Shown here: one piece after another, positions 56,151-64,000 of the stretch | How the letters are laid out: each line of letters starts with the position of its first letter | Numbering within the stretch: position 1 is the first letter of the stretch | NCBI RefSeq assembly: GCF_001570605.1 | Contig: NZ_BBXG01000003.1 | Location: 248,001 to 312,000, forward strand | Length of the DNA stretch: 64,000 nucleotides | From: Herbidospora cretacea | Lineage (GTDB): Bacteria; Actinomycetota; Actinomycetes; Streptosporangiales; Streptosporangiaceae | Reading direction: 5' to 3' | Position numbers and translations under genes: made by a program | Notes under the pieces: generated by a model | Database searches by the model: none | What the model was told of the DNA's origin: nothing | The model's input: only the letters and a program-made list of their open reading frames with translations

Positions 56151-56179
56151 CAGATAGTTTTGTTGTAGACGATCCTCAA
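56151..56179 (-). promoter_or_regulatory. Promoter of the drug exporter gene within the MarR-exporter spacer
   Basis: On the minus strand, TTGAGG (56174-56179) and TATCTG (56151-56156) are 17 bases apart, an acceptable -35/-10 pair. A TTG...CAA-like patch in the same region could be the MarR operator. Confidence 0.5.
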
Positions 56180-56184
56180 CGGAC

Positions 56185-56664
56185 CTAATTGACGCGCTGG
56201 CGGGCCCGCCGGGCGTTCTGCGGGGCTTCGACGGGGGTGGCCAGAAGGCCTTCGGTCAGGCGGGTGAGCAGGCGCACGAGCGTCCGCGCGTCGTCGCCGG
56301 GGAGCGCTTCGAGCACCTCGCGGTGGACGCGGTCGGCGATCCGCATGCTGTCGCGGGCGGCCTCGGCGCCCTTCTCGGTCACCGCGATGATGCGCGCCCG
56401 GCGGTCGGTGCTCGACGGCCGGCGCTCGGCCAGGCCGGCCTGCTCCAGGGCGTCGACCGTGACCACCATCGTGGTCTTGTCCATGTCGCCGATCTCGGCG
56501 AGCTGGGCCTGGGTGCGCTCCTCCTCGACGGCGTGGACGAGCACGCAGTGCATCCGGGCGGTCAGCCCGATCTCGGCCAGCGCCGCCGCCATCCGGGTCC
56601 GCAGCACATGGCTGGTGTGGTCGAGCAGGAACGACAGGTCCGGTTCGGTACGGGAGGGCGCCAT
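56185..56664 (-). CDS. MarR family transcriptional regulator
   Basis: 159 residues. Winged helix of the MarR type: QAQLAEIGDMDKTTMVVTVDALEQAGLAERRPSS in the recognition and wing part, with dimer helices before and after. Regulators of this family repress adjacent exporter genes and are released by phenolic or antibiotic ligands. It is upstream of the DHA2 exporter on the same strand and probably controls it. Its first residues (MAPSRTEPD) suit the ATG at 56664. Confidence 0.93.
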   Translation of the reverse strand: MAPSRTEPDLSFLLDHTSHVLRTRMAAALAEIGLTARMHCVLVHAVEEERTQAQLAEIGDMDKTTMVVTVDALEQAGLAERRPSSTDRRARIIAVTEKGAEAARDSMRIADRVHREVLEALPGDDARTLVRLLTRLTEGLLATPVEAPQNARRARQRVN

Positions 56665-56715
56665 CGCATCAGGATAGTCAGCCGCTCCCGTACCGGATCG
56701 TCTGTTACGGGAGGA

Positions 56716-57564
56716 CTAGGCCACGCGGGCGTTGGAGGCGGTCCAGGTGTTGCAGGCCTGGAAGGACTGCGAGTCGAAGCCGCGCTCCAGCCAGAAGGCC
56801 TGGTTGCGGCCCTTGCCGTGGACGGTGTCTGAGGCGTGCTTGGCGGCCCAGTCGACGACCTGGTCCCACTCCTCGAACACGACCGGCAGGCTCTCCTGCA
56901 CCGCGCCGAGGAAGACTCCGGCCATGCACTCGGCCTGCTGCTCGACCCGGTGGCTCAGGTAGTCGCGGGCCGTCTTGGTGCGCGCCTGCGCGTACAGCCG
57001 GTTGAAGCTCGGGACGATCCCGGCCCGCTGCTGCGCGTGGTGGCCGATCTCGTGGGCCATGGTCTTGGCCAGCGTCAGGCCCCACGGGTCGCGGATCTGG
57101 GACTTCGGCAGGAACTGGTAGATGGTCTGCGACGAGGGGCAGTAGTGCGCGGTGTAGGTGTTGGTGAGCTTGCCGCACGGCGTCCTGGTGCCGCTGGCGC
57201 GGATCACGATCTTCGGCACCCGGTAGCTGAGGCCGGCCACCCGGAACTGCCGGGCGTACATGGCGTTGACGCAGCGCGCGACCTGGAGCAGGTACGCCTT
57301 CAGGGAGTTCGCGCTGCCCTTGCGTGGCGTGCCCGGCGAGCAGGTGAAGGAGTCGACGGCGCCCGACCGGTAGAGCCGGTTCTTCGTCAGCACGGTGGGG
57401 AACCCGCGCCGCGCGGCGGCGGGCGCGGCCAACGGGGCCGGTGCGGCCTGCGTCGACGGGGCGGCGGCCAGGGGCGGGGGAGAGGGTGCGGCCTGAGCGG
57501 CGGAGCCCGTCACGAAGAGGACGGAGAGCGCGCCGGAGGCCAGTGCGATCAGGGGAATTCGCAT
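56716..57564 (-). CDS. Secreted neutral zinc metallopeptidase-like protein
   Basis: 282 residues. Signal peptide at 1-25 (MRIPLIALASGALSVLFVTGSAAQA), then a Pro/Ala linker to about 55. The catalytic domain holds HEIGHH in TMAHEIGHHAQQ (HExxH zinc site) and a downstream QAECMAG element with the third ligand Glu, matching the neutral zinc metallopeptidase family (DUF2344/YpfJ-like). Five cysteines suggest disulfides. It is a paralogue of the next gene upstream on the same strand. Substrate unknown. Confidence 0.88.
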   Translation of the reverse strand: MRIPLIALASGALSVLFVTGSAAQAAPSPPPLAAAPSTQAAPAPLAAPAAARRGFPTVLTKNRLYRSGAVDSFTCSPGTPRKGSANSLKAYLLQVARCVNAMYARQFRVAGLSYRVPKIVIRASGTRTPCGKLTNTYTAHYCPSSQTIYQFLPKSQIRDPWGLTLAKTMAHEIGHHAQQRAGIVPSFNRLYAQARTKTARDYLSHRVEQQAECMAGVFLGAVQESLPVVFEEWDQVVDWAAKHASDTVHGKGRNQAFWLERGFDSQSFQACNTWTASNARVA

Positions 57565-57663
57565 GGTCTGCAGACCATATTGCAGGTCTTATTGGCGAGT
57601 AAAGTCGGGTAAATACGGATATTTACGGCGGTCACCCCCCGGGGATGACCGCCTCACCGCAGG

Positions 57664-58437
57664 TCAGGCCACCTGTGAGGCCGGGGCCTTGTAGGTGTTG
57701 CAGGCGCTCGGCGAACCGGCCTTGAAGCCCCTGTCCGTCCAGGCCGCCCGGCTCTTGCCGGTGCCGTGCACGGGGTCGCCCATGTCCTCCTTGATGTAGG
57801 TCAGCAACTCCTTCCAGTCGTAGGAGTCGCGCCCGGTGGAGGTCCAGATGCTGCGCAGGAACGCCCCCGACAGGCAGTCGGCCTGGAGTTCGAGGCGGGC
57901 GTCCCAGCGGTAGGCCTTCTGGGTGTCCTTGGGGGCCAGCTTGTCGTGGGCCTTGACGATCCCCGCACGGTGCTGGACGTGGTGGCCGTACTCGTGGGCC
58001 AGCACGTAGAAGAGGAAGGGCGTGCCCTCGTACTCGAGCATCCAGCCGTCGACCATGACCACGATGCCCTGGGTGTCCTGGCAGTAGGCGCCGCCCCAGA
58101 AGCCGTCCATCTTGCCGCAGGCGCGGGTCTTGACCGAGGACTTGTTGATGAACTCCATGCTCGGCGTGCGGAACGGGAGCTTGGCCTTCTTGAAGTAGGA
58201 GGTCCACGTGGCGTCGAGGCACTCAGCGCCCTCGCGGAGGTAGTTCTCCGCGGTGAGGTAGTCGGGGATCTCCTCGGCATATTCGGGACACGACCGGACC
58301 GGCAGCTTGCCGGTCGTGTAGATCGGGTTCTTCGTCAGAGCGGACAGGCCGGTCGGAACAGGCCGTGCGTGGACCGTTCCGGGCGCCAGGAGAGGCGCGA
58401 GCATGCCCGCGACCAGTAAGGAAATGATTTTTCGCAC
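57664..58437 (-). CDS. Secreted neutral zinc metallopeptidase-like protein, paralogue
   Basis: 257 residues from GTG. Signal peptide at 1-25, then the same domain as its neighbour: TKNPIYTTGKL at the start, HEYGHHVQHRAGIV as HExxH zinc site, LELQADCLSGAF with the third ligand, and a C-terminal SACNTYKAP cysteine as in the neighbour. Only modest identity to the neighbour, so the duplication is old. It diverges from dxs, whose start is about 125 bases away. Confidence 0.88.
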   Translation of the reverse strand: MRKIISLLVAGMLAPLLAPGTVHARPVPTGLSALTKNPIYTTGKLPVRSCPEYAEEIPDYLTAENYLREGAECLDATWTSYFKKAKLPFRTPSMEFINKSSVKTRACGKMDGFWGGAYCQDTQGIVVMVDGWMLEYEGTPFLFYVLAHEYGHHVQHRAGIVKAHDKLAPKDTQKAYRWDARLELQADCLSGAFLRSIWTSTGRDSYDWKELLTYIKEDMGDPVHGTGKSRAAWTDRGFKAGSPSACNTYKAPASQVA

Positions 58438-58561
58438 GAATCCAGGAGAGTACGGGACAAGTCAACCACCCGTAAAGGGATTCTCCAGGCCTTGAAAGCG
58501 GAAGCCGGGCACAGTCGAACTACACTCCTACTGTTCGACGGCGAACGGGAAAGGAATCGCA

Positions 58562-60439
58562 GTGGGCCTTCTGGAGTCCCTGAGCGGACCGACCGACCTC
58601 AAAGCACTCGACGCGAGCGAGCTGCCCCGGCTCGCCGAGGAGATCCGTGACCTGCTGGTCCGCTCCGTCGCGAATTCGAAGGCGGGCGGCCACCTCGGTC
58701 CCAACCTGGGAGTGGTCGAGCTGACCATCGCCCTCCACCGGGTCTTCGACTCGCCCCACGACCGGATCGTCTGGGACACCGGCCACCAGTCCTATGTCCA
58801 CAAGATGCTGACCGGCCGCGCCGACCAGTTCGACGGCCTGCGCCAGGAGGGCGGCCTGTCGGGCTACCCGAGCCGCGCCGAGTCGGTCCACGACATCGTG
58901 GAGAACTCCCACGCCTCCACCGCCCTGTCCTGGGGCGACGGCATCGCCAAGGCGTTCCGCCTGACCGGCAGCGACCGCACGGTCGTCGCGGTGATCGGCG
59001 ACGGCGCCCTCACCGGGGGCATGGCCTGGGAGGCCCTCAACAACATCGCGCTGACCAAGGACCTGCCGCTGGTCATCGTGGTCAACGACAACGGCCGCTC
59101 CTACTCCCCGACGATCGGCGGCCTGGCCACCCACCTGTCCAAGCTCCGGGTCACCCAGAGCTACGAGCAGGTCCTGGAGTTCGTCAAGGACAAGTTCGGC
59201 AACGTGCCGGTCCTCTACGACACCCTCCACGGCATCAAGAAGGGCCTCAAGGACGTCCTGGCCCCCCAGGTCATGTTCGAGGACCTCGGCATCAAATACG
59301 TCGGCCCGATCGACGGCCACGACGAGCCCGCCATGGAGGCCGCGCTCCGCAAGGCCAAGGCCTACGGCGGCCCGGTCATCGTCCACGTCGTGACGAAGAA
59401 GGGCCAGGGCTACGAACCGGCCGAGAACCACGACGAAGACTGCTTCCACGCGCCCCAGCCCTTCGACATCGTCACCGGCGAGGAGCGCCCCAAGCAGCTC
59501 GGCTGGACCAACGTGTTCAGCGACGAGATGGTCCGCGTCGGCGCCGAGCGCCCCGACGTGGTCGCCATCACCGCCGCGATGCTCCACCCGACCGGCCTGG
59601 CCGACTTCGCCGCCCTCTACCCCGACCGCATCTTCGACGTCGGCATCGCCGAGCAACACGCCCTGACCAGCGCGGCGGGCCTGTGCGTCGGCGGCCTGAA
59701 GCCGGTGGTCGCGGTCTACGCGACGTTCCTCAACCGCGCCTTCGACCAGCTGCTGATGGACGTCGCGCTCCACCGCCTCCCGGTGACCGTGGTTCTCGAC
59801 CGGGCCGGGGTGACCGGCGACGACGGCGCGAGCCACAACGGCATGTGGGACCTGTCGATCCTCCAGGTCGTGCCCGGCCTCCAGGTCGCGGTGCCGCGCG
59901 ACGCGGTGCGGCTGCGCGAGCTGTTCGGCGAGGCCCTCGACGTCACCGACGGCCCGACGGTGGTGCGTTTCCCCAAGGGCGGCCTGGTCAAGGAGGTCGA
60001 GGCGATCGGTGAGATCGGCTCGATGGAGCTGCTCCACGAGGGCGAGGGCGAGCCCGACGTGCTGATCGTCGCGGTCGGCCCGATGGCCGAGATGTGCCTC
60101 GACGCCGCCGGGCTGCTGGCCGCCCAGGGCGTCTCCGCCACGGTGGTCGACCCGCGCTGGGTCAAGCCGCTCGACGAGTCGCTGACCCTGCTGGCGTCGG
60201 CCCACAAGCTGGTCGCGGTCGTCGAGGACAACGGCCGCGTCGGCGCGGTCGGCGACGCCGTCTCGCGGCTGCTGCGCGACCACGACATCGACGTGCCGGT
60301 GCGCAACTTCGGCCTGGCGCAGGAGTTCCTCGACCACGCCAAGCGCCCGAAGATCATGGCCGACGCGGGGCTCACCGCGATCGACCTGGCGGGCGAGCTG
60401 TCCGACGCCCTGCGCCGCCGGGCCGCCGTCGACTTCTAA
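58562..60439 (+). CDS. dxs: 1-deoxy-D-xylulose-5-phosphate synthase
   Basis: 625 residues from GTG 58562, with AAGGAA seven bases before it. A TPP-dependent transketolase-like enzyme: [18 protein letters not shown]-like [24 protein letters not shown] (the TPP-binding Mg site), [13 protein letters not shown] with the catalytic Glu, and [15 protein letters not shown]. It condenses pyruvate and glyceraldehyde 3-phosphate into DXP, the first step of the MEP isoprenoid pathway. Its 3' end overlaps the convergent DedA gene by four bases. Confidence 0.97.
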   Translation: MGLLESLSGPTDLKALDASELPRLAEEIRDLLVRSVANSKAGGHLGPNLGVVELTIALHRVFDSPHDRIVWDTGHQSYVHKMLTGRADQFDGLRQEGGLSGYPSRAESVHDIVENSHASTALSWGDGIAKAFRLTGSDRTVVAVIGDGALTGGMAWEALNNIALTKDLPLVIVVNDNGRSYSPTIGGLATHLSKLRVTQSYEQVLEFVKDKFGNVPVLYDTLHGIKKGLKDVLAPQVMFEDLGIKYVGPIDGHDEPAMEAALRKAKAYGGPVIVHVVTKKGQGYEPAENHDEDCFHAPQPFDIVTGEERPKQLGWTNVFSDEMVRVGAERPDVVAITAAMLHPTGLADFAALYPDRIFDVGIAEQHALTSAAGLCVGGLKPVVAVYATFLNRAFDQLLMDVALHRLPVTVVLDRAGVTGDDGASHNGMWDLSILQVVPGLQVAVPRDAVRLRELFGEALDVTDGPTVVRFPKGGLVKEVEAIGEIGSMELLHEGEGEPDVLIVAVGPMAEMCLDAAGLLAAQGVSATVVDPRWVKPLDESLTLLASAHKLVAVVEDNGRVGAVGDAVSRLLRDHDIDVPVRNFGLAQEFLDHAKRPKIMADAGLTAIDLAGELSDALRRRAAVDF

Positions 60440-61041
60440 CGGCGGTTGACGACCTTCTTCATCACGAAGCCGATCGTGGCCGCGACCACCGCGACGCCGG
60501 CCGCGATCGGCATGATCAGCCCCTCGTTCTGGCGGGCCGCCTCACCGGCGAGCGCGCCGATCGTCACGTAGCCGACGACCCAGATCGCGCCGCCGAGCAT
60601 GGCCCAGAAGCCGAACCGGCGGCGCGGCATGCCGAGGATCCCGGCCAGAACGGGGGTCAGGGCGTTCAGGCCAGGGACGAAATAGGTCAGCGAGATCAGC
60701 CAGCCGCTGCCCTGGAGCACCTCCTCGGCCTGTTTCCACTTCGGCTCGCCGACCCAGCGGCCCACCCTGCTCGCGCGGACGCGGGGGCCGAAGTGGCTGC
60801 CGATCCAGTGGCCGGAGAACGCGCTGATCGCGACCCCGCCCAGCCCGCCCGCGACGACCAGCGGGCCCTCCGCGACGCTGTCGACCGTCGTCCCGGCGAT
60901 GATCAGGGACAGGTCTCCCGGGACGATCACGCCGACGAGCAGCAGGCCTTCCAGGGCGACGTACAGGAGGATGACGAGGGCGACGAGAACGGGGCTCTGG
61001 GTGGTCAGCCATTCGAGGATCTGGTCCACGGCGTCGAACAT
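60436..61041 (-). CDS. DedA family membrane protein
   Basis: 201 residues from ATG 61041. Segments [14 protein letters not shown] and [21 protein letters not shown] match the two half-helix elements of DedA/VTT proteins. In most DedA proteins the second element begins R-F-x-P-G-x-R; here the two arginines are Thr/Tyr and Asn, so the proton-linked mechanism may differ. DedA proteins flip undecaprenyl phosphate or other lipids at the membrane. Three to four additional membrane segments are visible. Confidence 0.87.
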   Translation of the reverse strand: MFDAVDQILEWLTTQSPVLVALVILLYVALEGLLLVGVIVPGDLSLIIAGTTVDSVAEGPLVVAGGLGGVAISAFSGHWIGSHFGPRVRASRVGRWVGEPKWKQAEEVLQGSGWLISLTYFVPGLNALTPVLAGILGMPRRRFGFWAMLGGAIWVVGYVTIGALAGEAARQNEGLIMPIAAGVAVVAATIGFVMKKVVNRR

Positions 61042-61061
61042 CCCGTCCTTCTGCCCAGCGG

Positions 61062-61664
61062 CTATCCGGTCACGCCCTGGACGACCAGCCAGACCCCGGC
61101 GGCGGCCAGCAGCAGGCCGCTCGCCGCCAGGGTCGTCCGGTAGGCGCGCGGGCTGAGGCGGTGCCGTCCGGCGGAGACGAGCGCGGCCAGGACCACCTTC
61201 GCGCCGACGAGCAGCAGATAGAAGCCGATCATGAACGCGGCGGCGCGGCCGGGACCCGACTCCCAGGCGGCCACGACCAGCGGGCCGCCCACGGTGATCC
61301 AGAACAGCCACGGGTGGGGGTTCAGCAGGTTGACCAGCACGCCCCTGCCGACCTGCGACGGCACCTTCTCGCCGGGCGTCGGCGGGGTGGCCGTGCGGGC
61401 CGCCAGGAAGGCCTCGGCGCCGAGGTAGACCACGTACAGGCCCCCGGCCACGGACAGACCCCGCAGCAGAGGGGACGGGAGCGCGCCCGCGAGCACGATC
61501 GACAGCACCACGACGGGCAGGTCCGACAGCAGCGGGACGCACGCCATGCGCAGCCCGGCCGGGAAACCCCCGCGGAGACTCGCGGTGATGACCAGGCCGA
61601 GCAGCGCGCCCGGCGCGACCCCGGCGCCGAGGCCGAGGCCGATTCCGAGCAGCAGTTCCCGCAC
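61062..61664 (-). CDS. LysE family transporter
   Basis: 200 residues with six membrane segments: GIGLGLGAGVAPGALLG at the start, VNLLNPHPWLFWITVGGP in the middle and GFYLLLVGAKVVLAALV after it, as in LysE/RhtB exporters of amino acids or related compounds. GTG start at 61664. TAGGCT on the minus strand lies eight bases before the start and overlaps the stop codon of the FadB-like gene, suggesting a leaderless promoter. The substrate is unknown. Confidence 0.87.
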   Translation of the reverse strand: MRELLLGIGLGLGAGVAPGALLGLVITASLRGGFPAGLRMACVPLLSDLPVVVLSIVLAGALPSPLLRGLSVAGGLYVVYLGAEAFLAARTATPPTPGEKVPSQVGRGVLVNLLNPHPWLFWITVGGPLVVAAWESGPGRAAAFMIGFYLLLVGAKVVLAALVSAGRHRLSPRAYRTTLAASGLLLAAAGVWLVVQGVTG

Positions 61665-61672
61665 ATCACGGG

Positions 61673-61678
61673 AGCCTA
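61673..61678 (-). promoter_or_regulatory. Possible -10 element (TAGGCT), leaderless
   Basis: Minus-strand hexamer, ending eight bases before the GTG at 61664 and overlapping the stop of the preceding gene. Confidence 0.45.
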
Positions 61679-63667
61679 GGGGAGGAACCGGGCTCCGTTG
61701 ACCGCCTCCGAGATGCCCGTCCGGTCGAGGTAGGGCGTGATGCCGCCCAGGTGGAACGGCCAGCCCGCGCCGAGGATCAGGCACAGGTCGATGTCCTGCG
61801 GCGCGGAGACGACGCCCTCGTCGAGCATGATGCGGATCTCCTCGGCCAGCCCGCGCAGCGCCCGCTCGCGCACCTGCCGCGCGTTCGACACCTCGCCCGG
61901 CCCCGGGTGGAGCATGTCGCCGCCGGTGGAGACCATCGTGGCCAGGGCCGCCGAGACCGGGAACCGGTCGGGGTAGGCGGTGTTCATCGTCTCGGCGACG
62001 TGCAGCGCGACCGCCGGTCCGACCAGTTGCAGCAGCGTGAACGGGGTCATCGGCAGGCCGAGTTCATCGAGCGCGTGGTCGGCCACGTCGGCGGCGGTGC
62101 CGGTGTCGACCGCGGCCAGCACCTCTCCCATGAACCGGGTGAGCAGCCGGTTCACCACGAACGCGGGCGCGTCCTTGACCAGCACGGCCGACTTGCGCAG
62201 CGTCTTGGCCACGGTGAACGCGGTCGCGACGGTCGCGTCGTCGGTCTGGTCGCCGCGCACGATCTCCAGCAGCGGCATGACCGCGACCGGGTTGAAGAAG
62301 TGGAACCCGACGACCCGCTCGGGGTGGCGGAGCTGGGAGGCCATCTCGGTGACCGACAGGGACGAGGTGTTGGTCGCCAGCACGCAGGTGTCGGAGACGA
62401 CCTCCTCGACCTCGGCGAACACCGTCTGCTTCACCTTCAGGTCCTCGAACACCGCCTCGATGACGAAGTCGGCGTCGGCGAACGCCTCCTTGGTCAGCGA
62501 CCCGGTGACCAGCTTCTTCAGCCGGGTGGCCTGGTCGGCGGTGATCCGCCCCTTGGCCTGGAGCTTGTCGACCTCCTGGTGCACGTAGCCGACGCCCTTG
62601 TCGACGCGCTCCTGGTCGAGGTCGGTCAGCACGACCGGCACCTGCAGCCGCCGCGCGAACAGCAGCGCGAACTGCGAGGCCATCAGCCCCGCGCCGACCA
62701 CGCCGATCTTGGTGACCGCCCGGCCCGGCACCTGCGGCACCCCGGCGGGCTTCTTGGCCCGCCGCTGGGTCAGGTCGAAGGCGTAGAGGCCGGCCCGCAG
62801 CTCGTCGCTCATGATGAGATCGGCCAGCGCGTCGTCCTCGGCCGCGAAACCGGTGTCGCGGTCGCTCGTGCGGGCCTTCCCGATGAGCTCCAGAGCCCGG
62901 TACGGAGCCGGCGCGGCCCCCCGCAGCTTGAGGTCCACCAGGCCGCGGGCCTGCTCGATCACGGGCGTCCAGTCGGCCGCCTCGTGGTCGGCCCGGTCGA
63001 CCACGACGTCGCCGTTGACCACCCTGGCGGCCCAGCGCAGCGACTCCTCCAGGAAGTCGGCCGGCTCGAACATCGCGTCGGCGAGGCCGAGCCCGTAGGC
63101 CTCCGGCCCCTTGATCATGCGGTTCTGCGACAGCGGGTTCTCGACGATCAGCCTGACCGCCTTCTCCGGCCCGATCAGCCGGGGCGTCAGGTAGGTCCCG
63201 CCCCAGCCCGGCACCAGCCCGAGGAAGCACTCGGGGAAGGCGACCGCCGGGACGCCGGAGGAGATCGTCCGGTACGCGCAGTGGAGCGCCAGCTCCAGCC
63301 CGCCGCCCATCGCGGCGCCGTTCACGAACGCGAACGACGGGACGCCCAGCTCGCCGAGCCGCCGGAACACGCTGTGGCCGAGCTGCCCCACCAGGTGGGC
63401 CTGCTCCCGGGACGAGATGGAGCCCGCCTCCTTGAGGTCGGCCCCCACCGCGAAGATGAACGGCTTGCCGGTGACCCCGACGGCGGTCAGGTCGGTGCGC
63501 TCGGCGATCGCGTCGAGCGCGTTCTTCAGCTCGTTGAGGCCGCCCTCGCCGAAGGTGTTCGGCTTGGTGTGGTCCTCGCCGTTGTCGAGGGTGATCAGCG
63601 CCATCGTGCCCGCGCCGTAGGGGAGTTCCACGTCACGGACCAGGGCGTGGGTGACGAGTTCGCTCAT
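61676..63667 (-). CDS. Fatty-acid oxidation multienzyme (enoyl-CoA hydratase/3-hydroxyacyl-CoA dehydrogenase)
   Basis: 663 residues. The N-terminal half is enoyl-CoA hydratase: GADLKEAG, AMGGGLELALHC and PECFLGLVPGWGGT (oxyanion and acid-base regions). The C-terminal half begins KIGVVGAGLMASQFA (NAD site), continues with ATNTSSLSV and GFHFFNPVAVMPLLE (catalytic His), and ends with 3HCDH domains. It performs the two middle steps of beta-oxidation. The ATG at 63667 overlaps the thiolase stop (ATGA), so the pair forms the FadBA-type operon. Confidence 0.95.
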   Translation of the reverse strand: MSELVTHALVRDVELPYGAGTMALITLDNGEDHTKPNTFGEGGLNELKNALDAIAERTDLTAVGVTGKPFIFAVGADLKEAGSISSREQAHLVGQLGHSVFRRLGELGVPSFAFVNGAAMGGGLELALHCAYRTISSGVPAVAFPECFLGLVPGWGGTYLTPRLIGPEKAVRLIVENPLSQNRMIKGPEAYGLGLADAMFEPADFLEESLRWAARVVNGDVVVDRADHEAADWTPVIEQARGLVDLKLRGAAPAPYRALELIGKARTSDRDTGFAAEDDALADLIMSDELRAGLYAFDLTQRRAKKPAGVPQVPGRAVTKIGVVGAGLMASQFALLFARRLQVPVVLTDLDQERVDKGVGYVHQEVDKLQAKGRITADQATRLKKLVTGSLTKEAFADADFVIEAVFEDLKVKQTVFAEVEEVVSDTCVLATNTSSLSVTEMASQLRHPERVVGFHFFNPVAVMPLLEIVRGDQTDDATVATAFTVAKTLRKSAVLVKDAPAFVVNRLLTRFMGEVLAAVDTGTAADVADHALDELGLPMTPFTLLQLVGPAVALHVAETMNTAYPDRFPVSAALATMVSTGGDMLHPGPGEVSNARQVRERALRGLAEEIRIMLDEGVVSAPQDIDLCLILGAGWPFHLGGITPYLDRTGISEAVNGARFLP

Positions 63668-64000
63668 GCGCCGTTCTCCTTGGTGAGGTTCTCCCATACG
63701 ACGGTGCCGCCCATGCCCAGGCCGACGCACATGGTGGTGATGCCGTAGCGGACGCCGGGGCGCTCGGCCAGGCCCCGCGACAGCTGCGTCATCAGCCGCA
63801 CGCCGCTGGAGGCGAGCGGGTGGCCGTAGGCGATGGCGCCGCCGTAGGGGTTGACCCGGGCGTCGTCGTCGGCGATGCCGAAGTGCTCCAGGAAGGCCAG
63901 CACCTGCACGGCGAAGGCCTCGTTGATCTCGATCAGGCCGATGTCCCCGATGGTCAGCCCGGCCAGCCGCAGGGCCCGCTCGGTCGAGGGGATCGGCCCG
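63664..64000 (-). CDS. Acetyl-CoA acyltransferase (thiolase), N-terminal part outside window
   Basis: Only the last 111 residues are seen. They carry INEAFAVQVLAF (NEAF), NPYGGAIAYGHPLASSG with the catalytic His of the GHP motif, and TTMCVGLGMGG with the C-terminal active-site Cys. It removes acetyl-CoA at the last step of beta-oxidation, together with the multienzyme protein downstream. Its 5' end lies beyond base 64000. Confidence 0.93.
   Translation of the reverse strand, partial: GPIPSTERALRLAGLTIGDIGLIEINEAFAVQVLAFLEHFGIADDDARVNPYGGAIAYGHPLASSGVRLMTQLSRGLAERPGVRYGITTMCVGLGMGGTVVWENLTKENGA

Overview
The window is about 64 kb of a high-GC actinobacterial chromosome. GTG starts are frequent and many promoters look leaderless. 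The gene content (SepH, DUF4193, DUF3710, DUF3159, a CutR/CutS-like pair, an F420-dependent oxidoreductase, DUF6879 and PadR-DUF1707 pairs) points to the Streptosporangiales or a close relative. That placement is inferred from gene families; there is no rRNA in the window to test it.

Layout. 1-3.8 kb: two bacterial PH-domain membrane proteins (the first cut by the window edge) converge on sepH. 3.8-8.9 kb: a 41-nt direct repeat, an MFS/FAD-oxidase operon, a secreted lytic transglycosylase and ferrochelatase. 8.9-10.8 kb: an S9 peptidase. 10.97-15.46 kb: a lower-GC three-gene operon encoding a DNA methyltransferase, a NurA-like nuclease and a HerA-like translocase, set between housekeeping genes; it is a strong candidate anti-phage or anti-plasmid system. 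15.5-22.8 kb: a nucleotidyltransferase, inositol monophosphatase, CutRS-like two-component system, DUF4193, a membrane protein, OtsA and DUF4235. 22.8-33.6 kb: valS, an AI-2E-family permease, dut, DUF3710, an OB-fold protein, DUF3159, a TrkA pair, a KimA-like potassium importer and a TRAM-domain RNA methyltransferase. This resembles the conserved block around dut in streptomycetes (from memory).

33.7-41.4 kb: a membrane-anchored protein, a lipoprotein, a GH18-like secreted protein, an F420-dependent oxidoreductase, and the Hen1-Pnkp RNA-repair operon. 41.4-46 kb: a sugar transporter, then a minus-strand run of PadR, DUF1707, an RRE-ThiF fusion enzyme, a 37-residue peptide ending in Asn, and DUF6879. 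The ThiF/peptide pair looks like an undescribed MccB-like (microcin C type) or other ThiF-dependent peptide pathway. 46.3-50 kb: a membrane hydrolase and aconitase, with two operator-like elements before aconitase. 50-54.7 kb: a xylose/ribose-type sugar ABC operon followed by its likely ROK repressor.

54.7-64 kb: a MarR-controlled drug exporter, two paralogous secreted zinc metallopeptidases, dxs, a DedA protein, a LysE-type exporter, and a fatty-acid oxidation pair (FadB/J-like plus thiolase) that runs off the window.

Most genes are ordinary housekeeping genes. The regions most worth follow-up are the methyltransferase-NurA-HerA operon (10992-15457) and the ThiF/short-peptide locus (42809-44734). 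I found no rRNA, tRNA, CRISPR array, insertion sequence or phage integrase.
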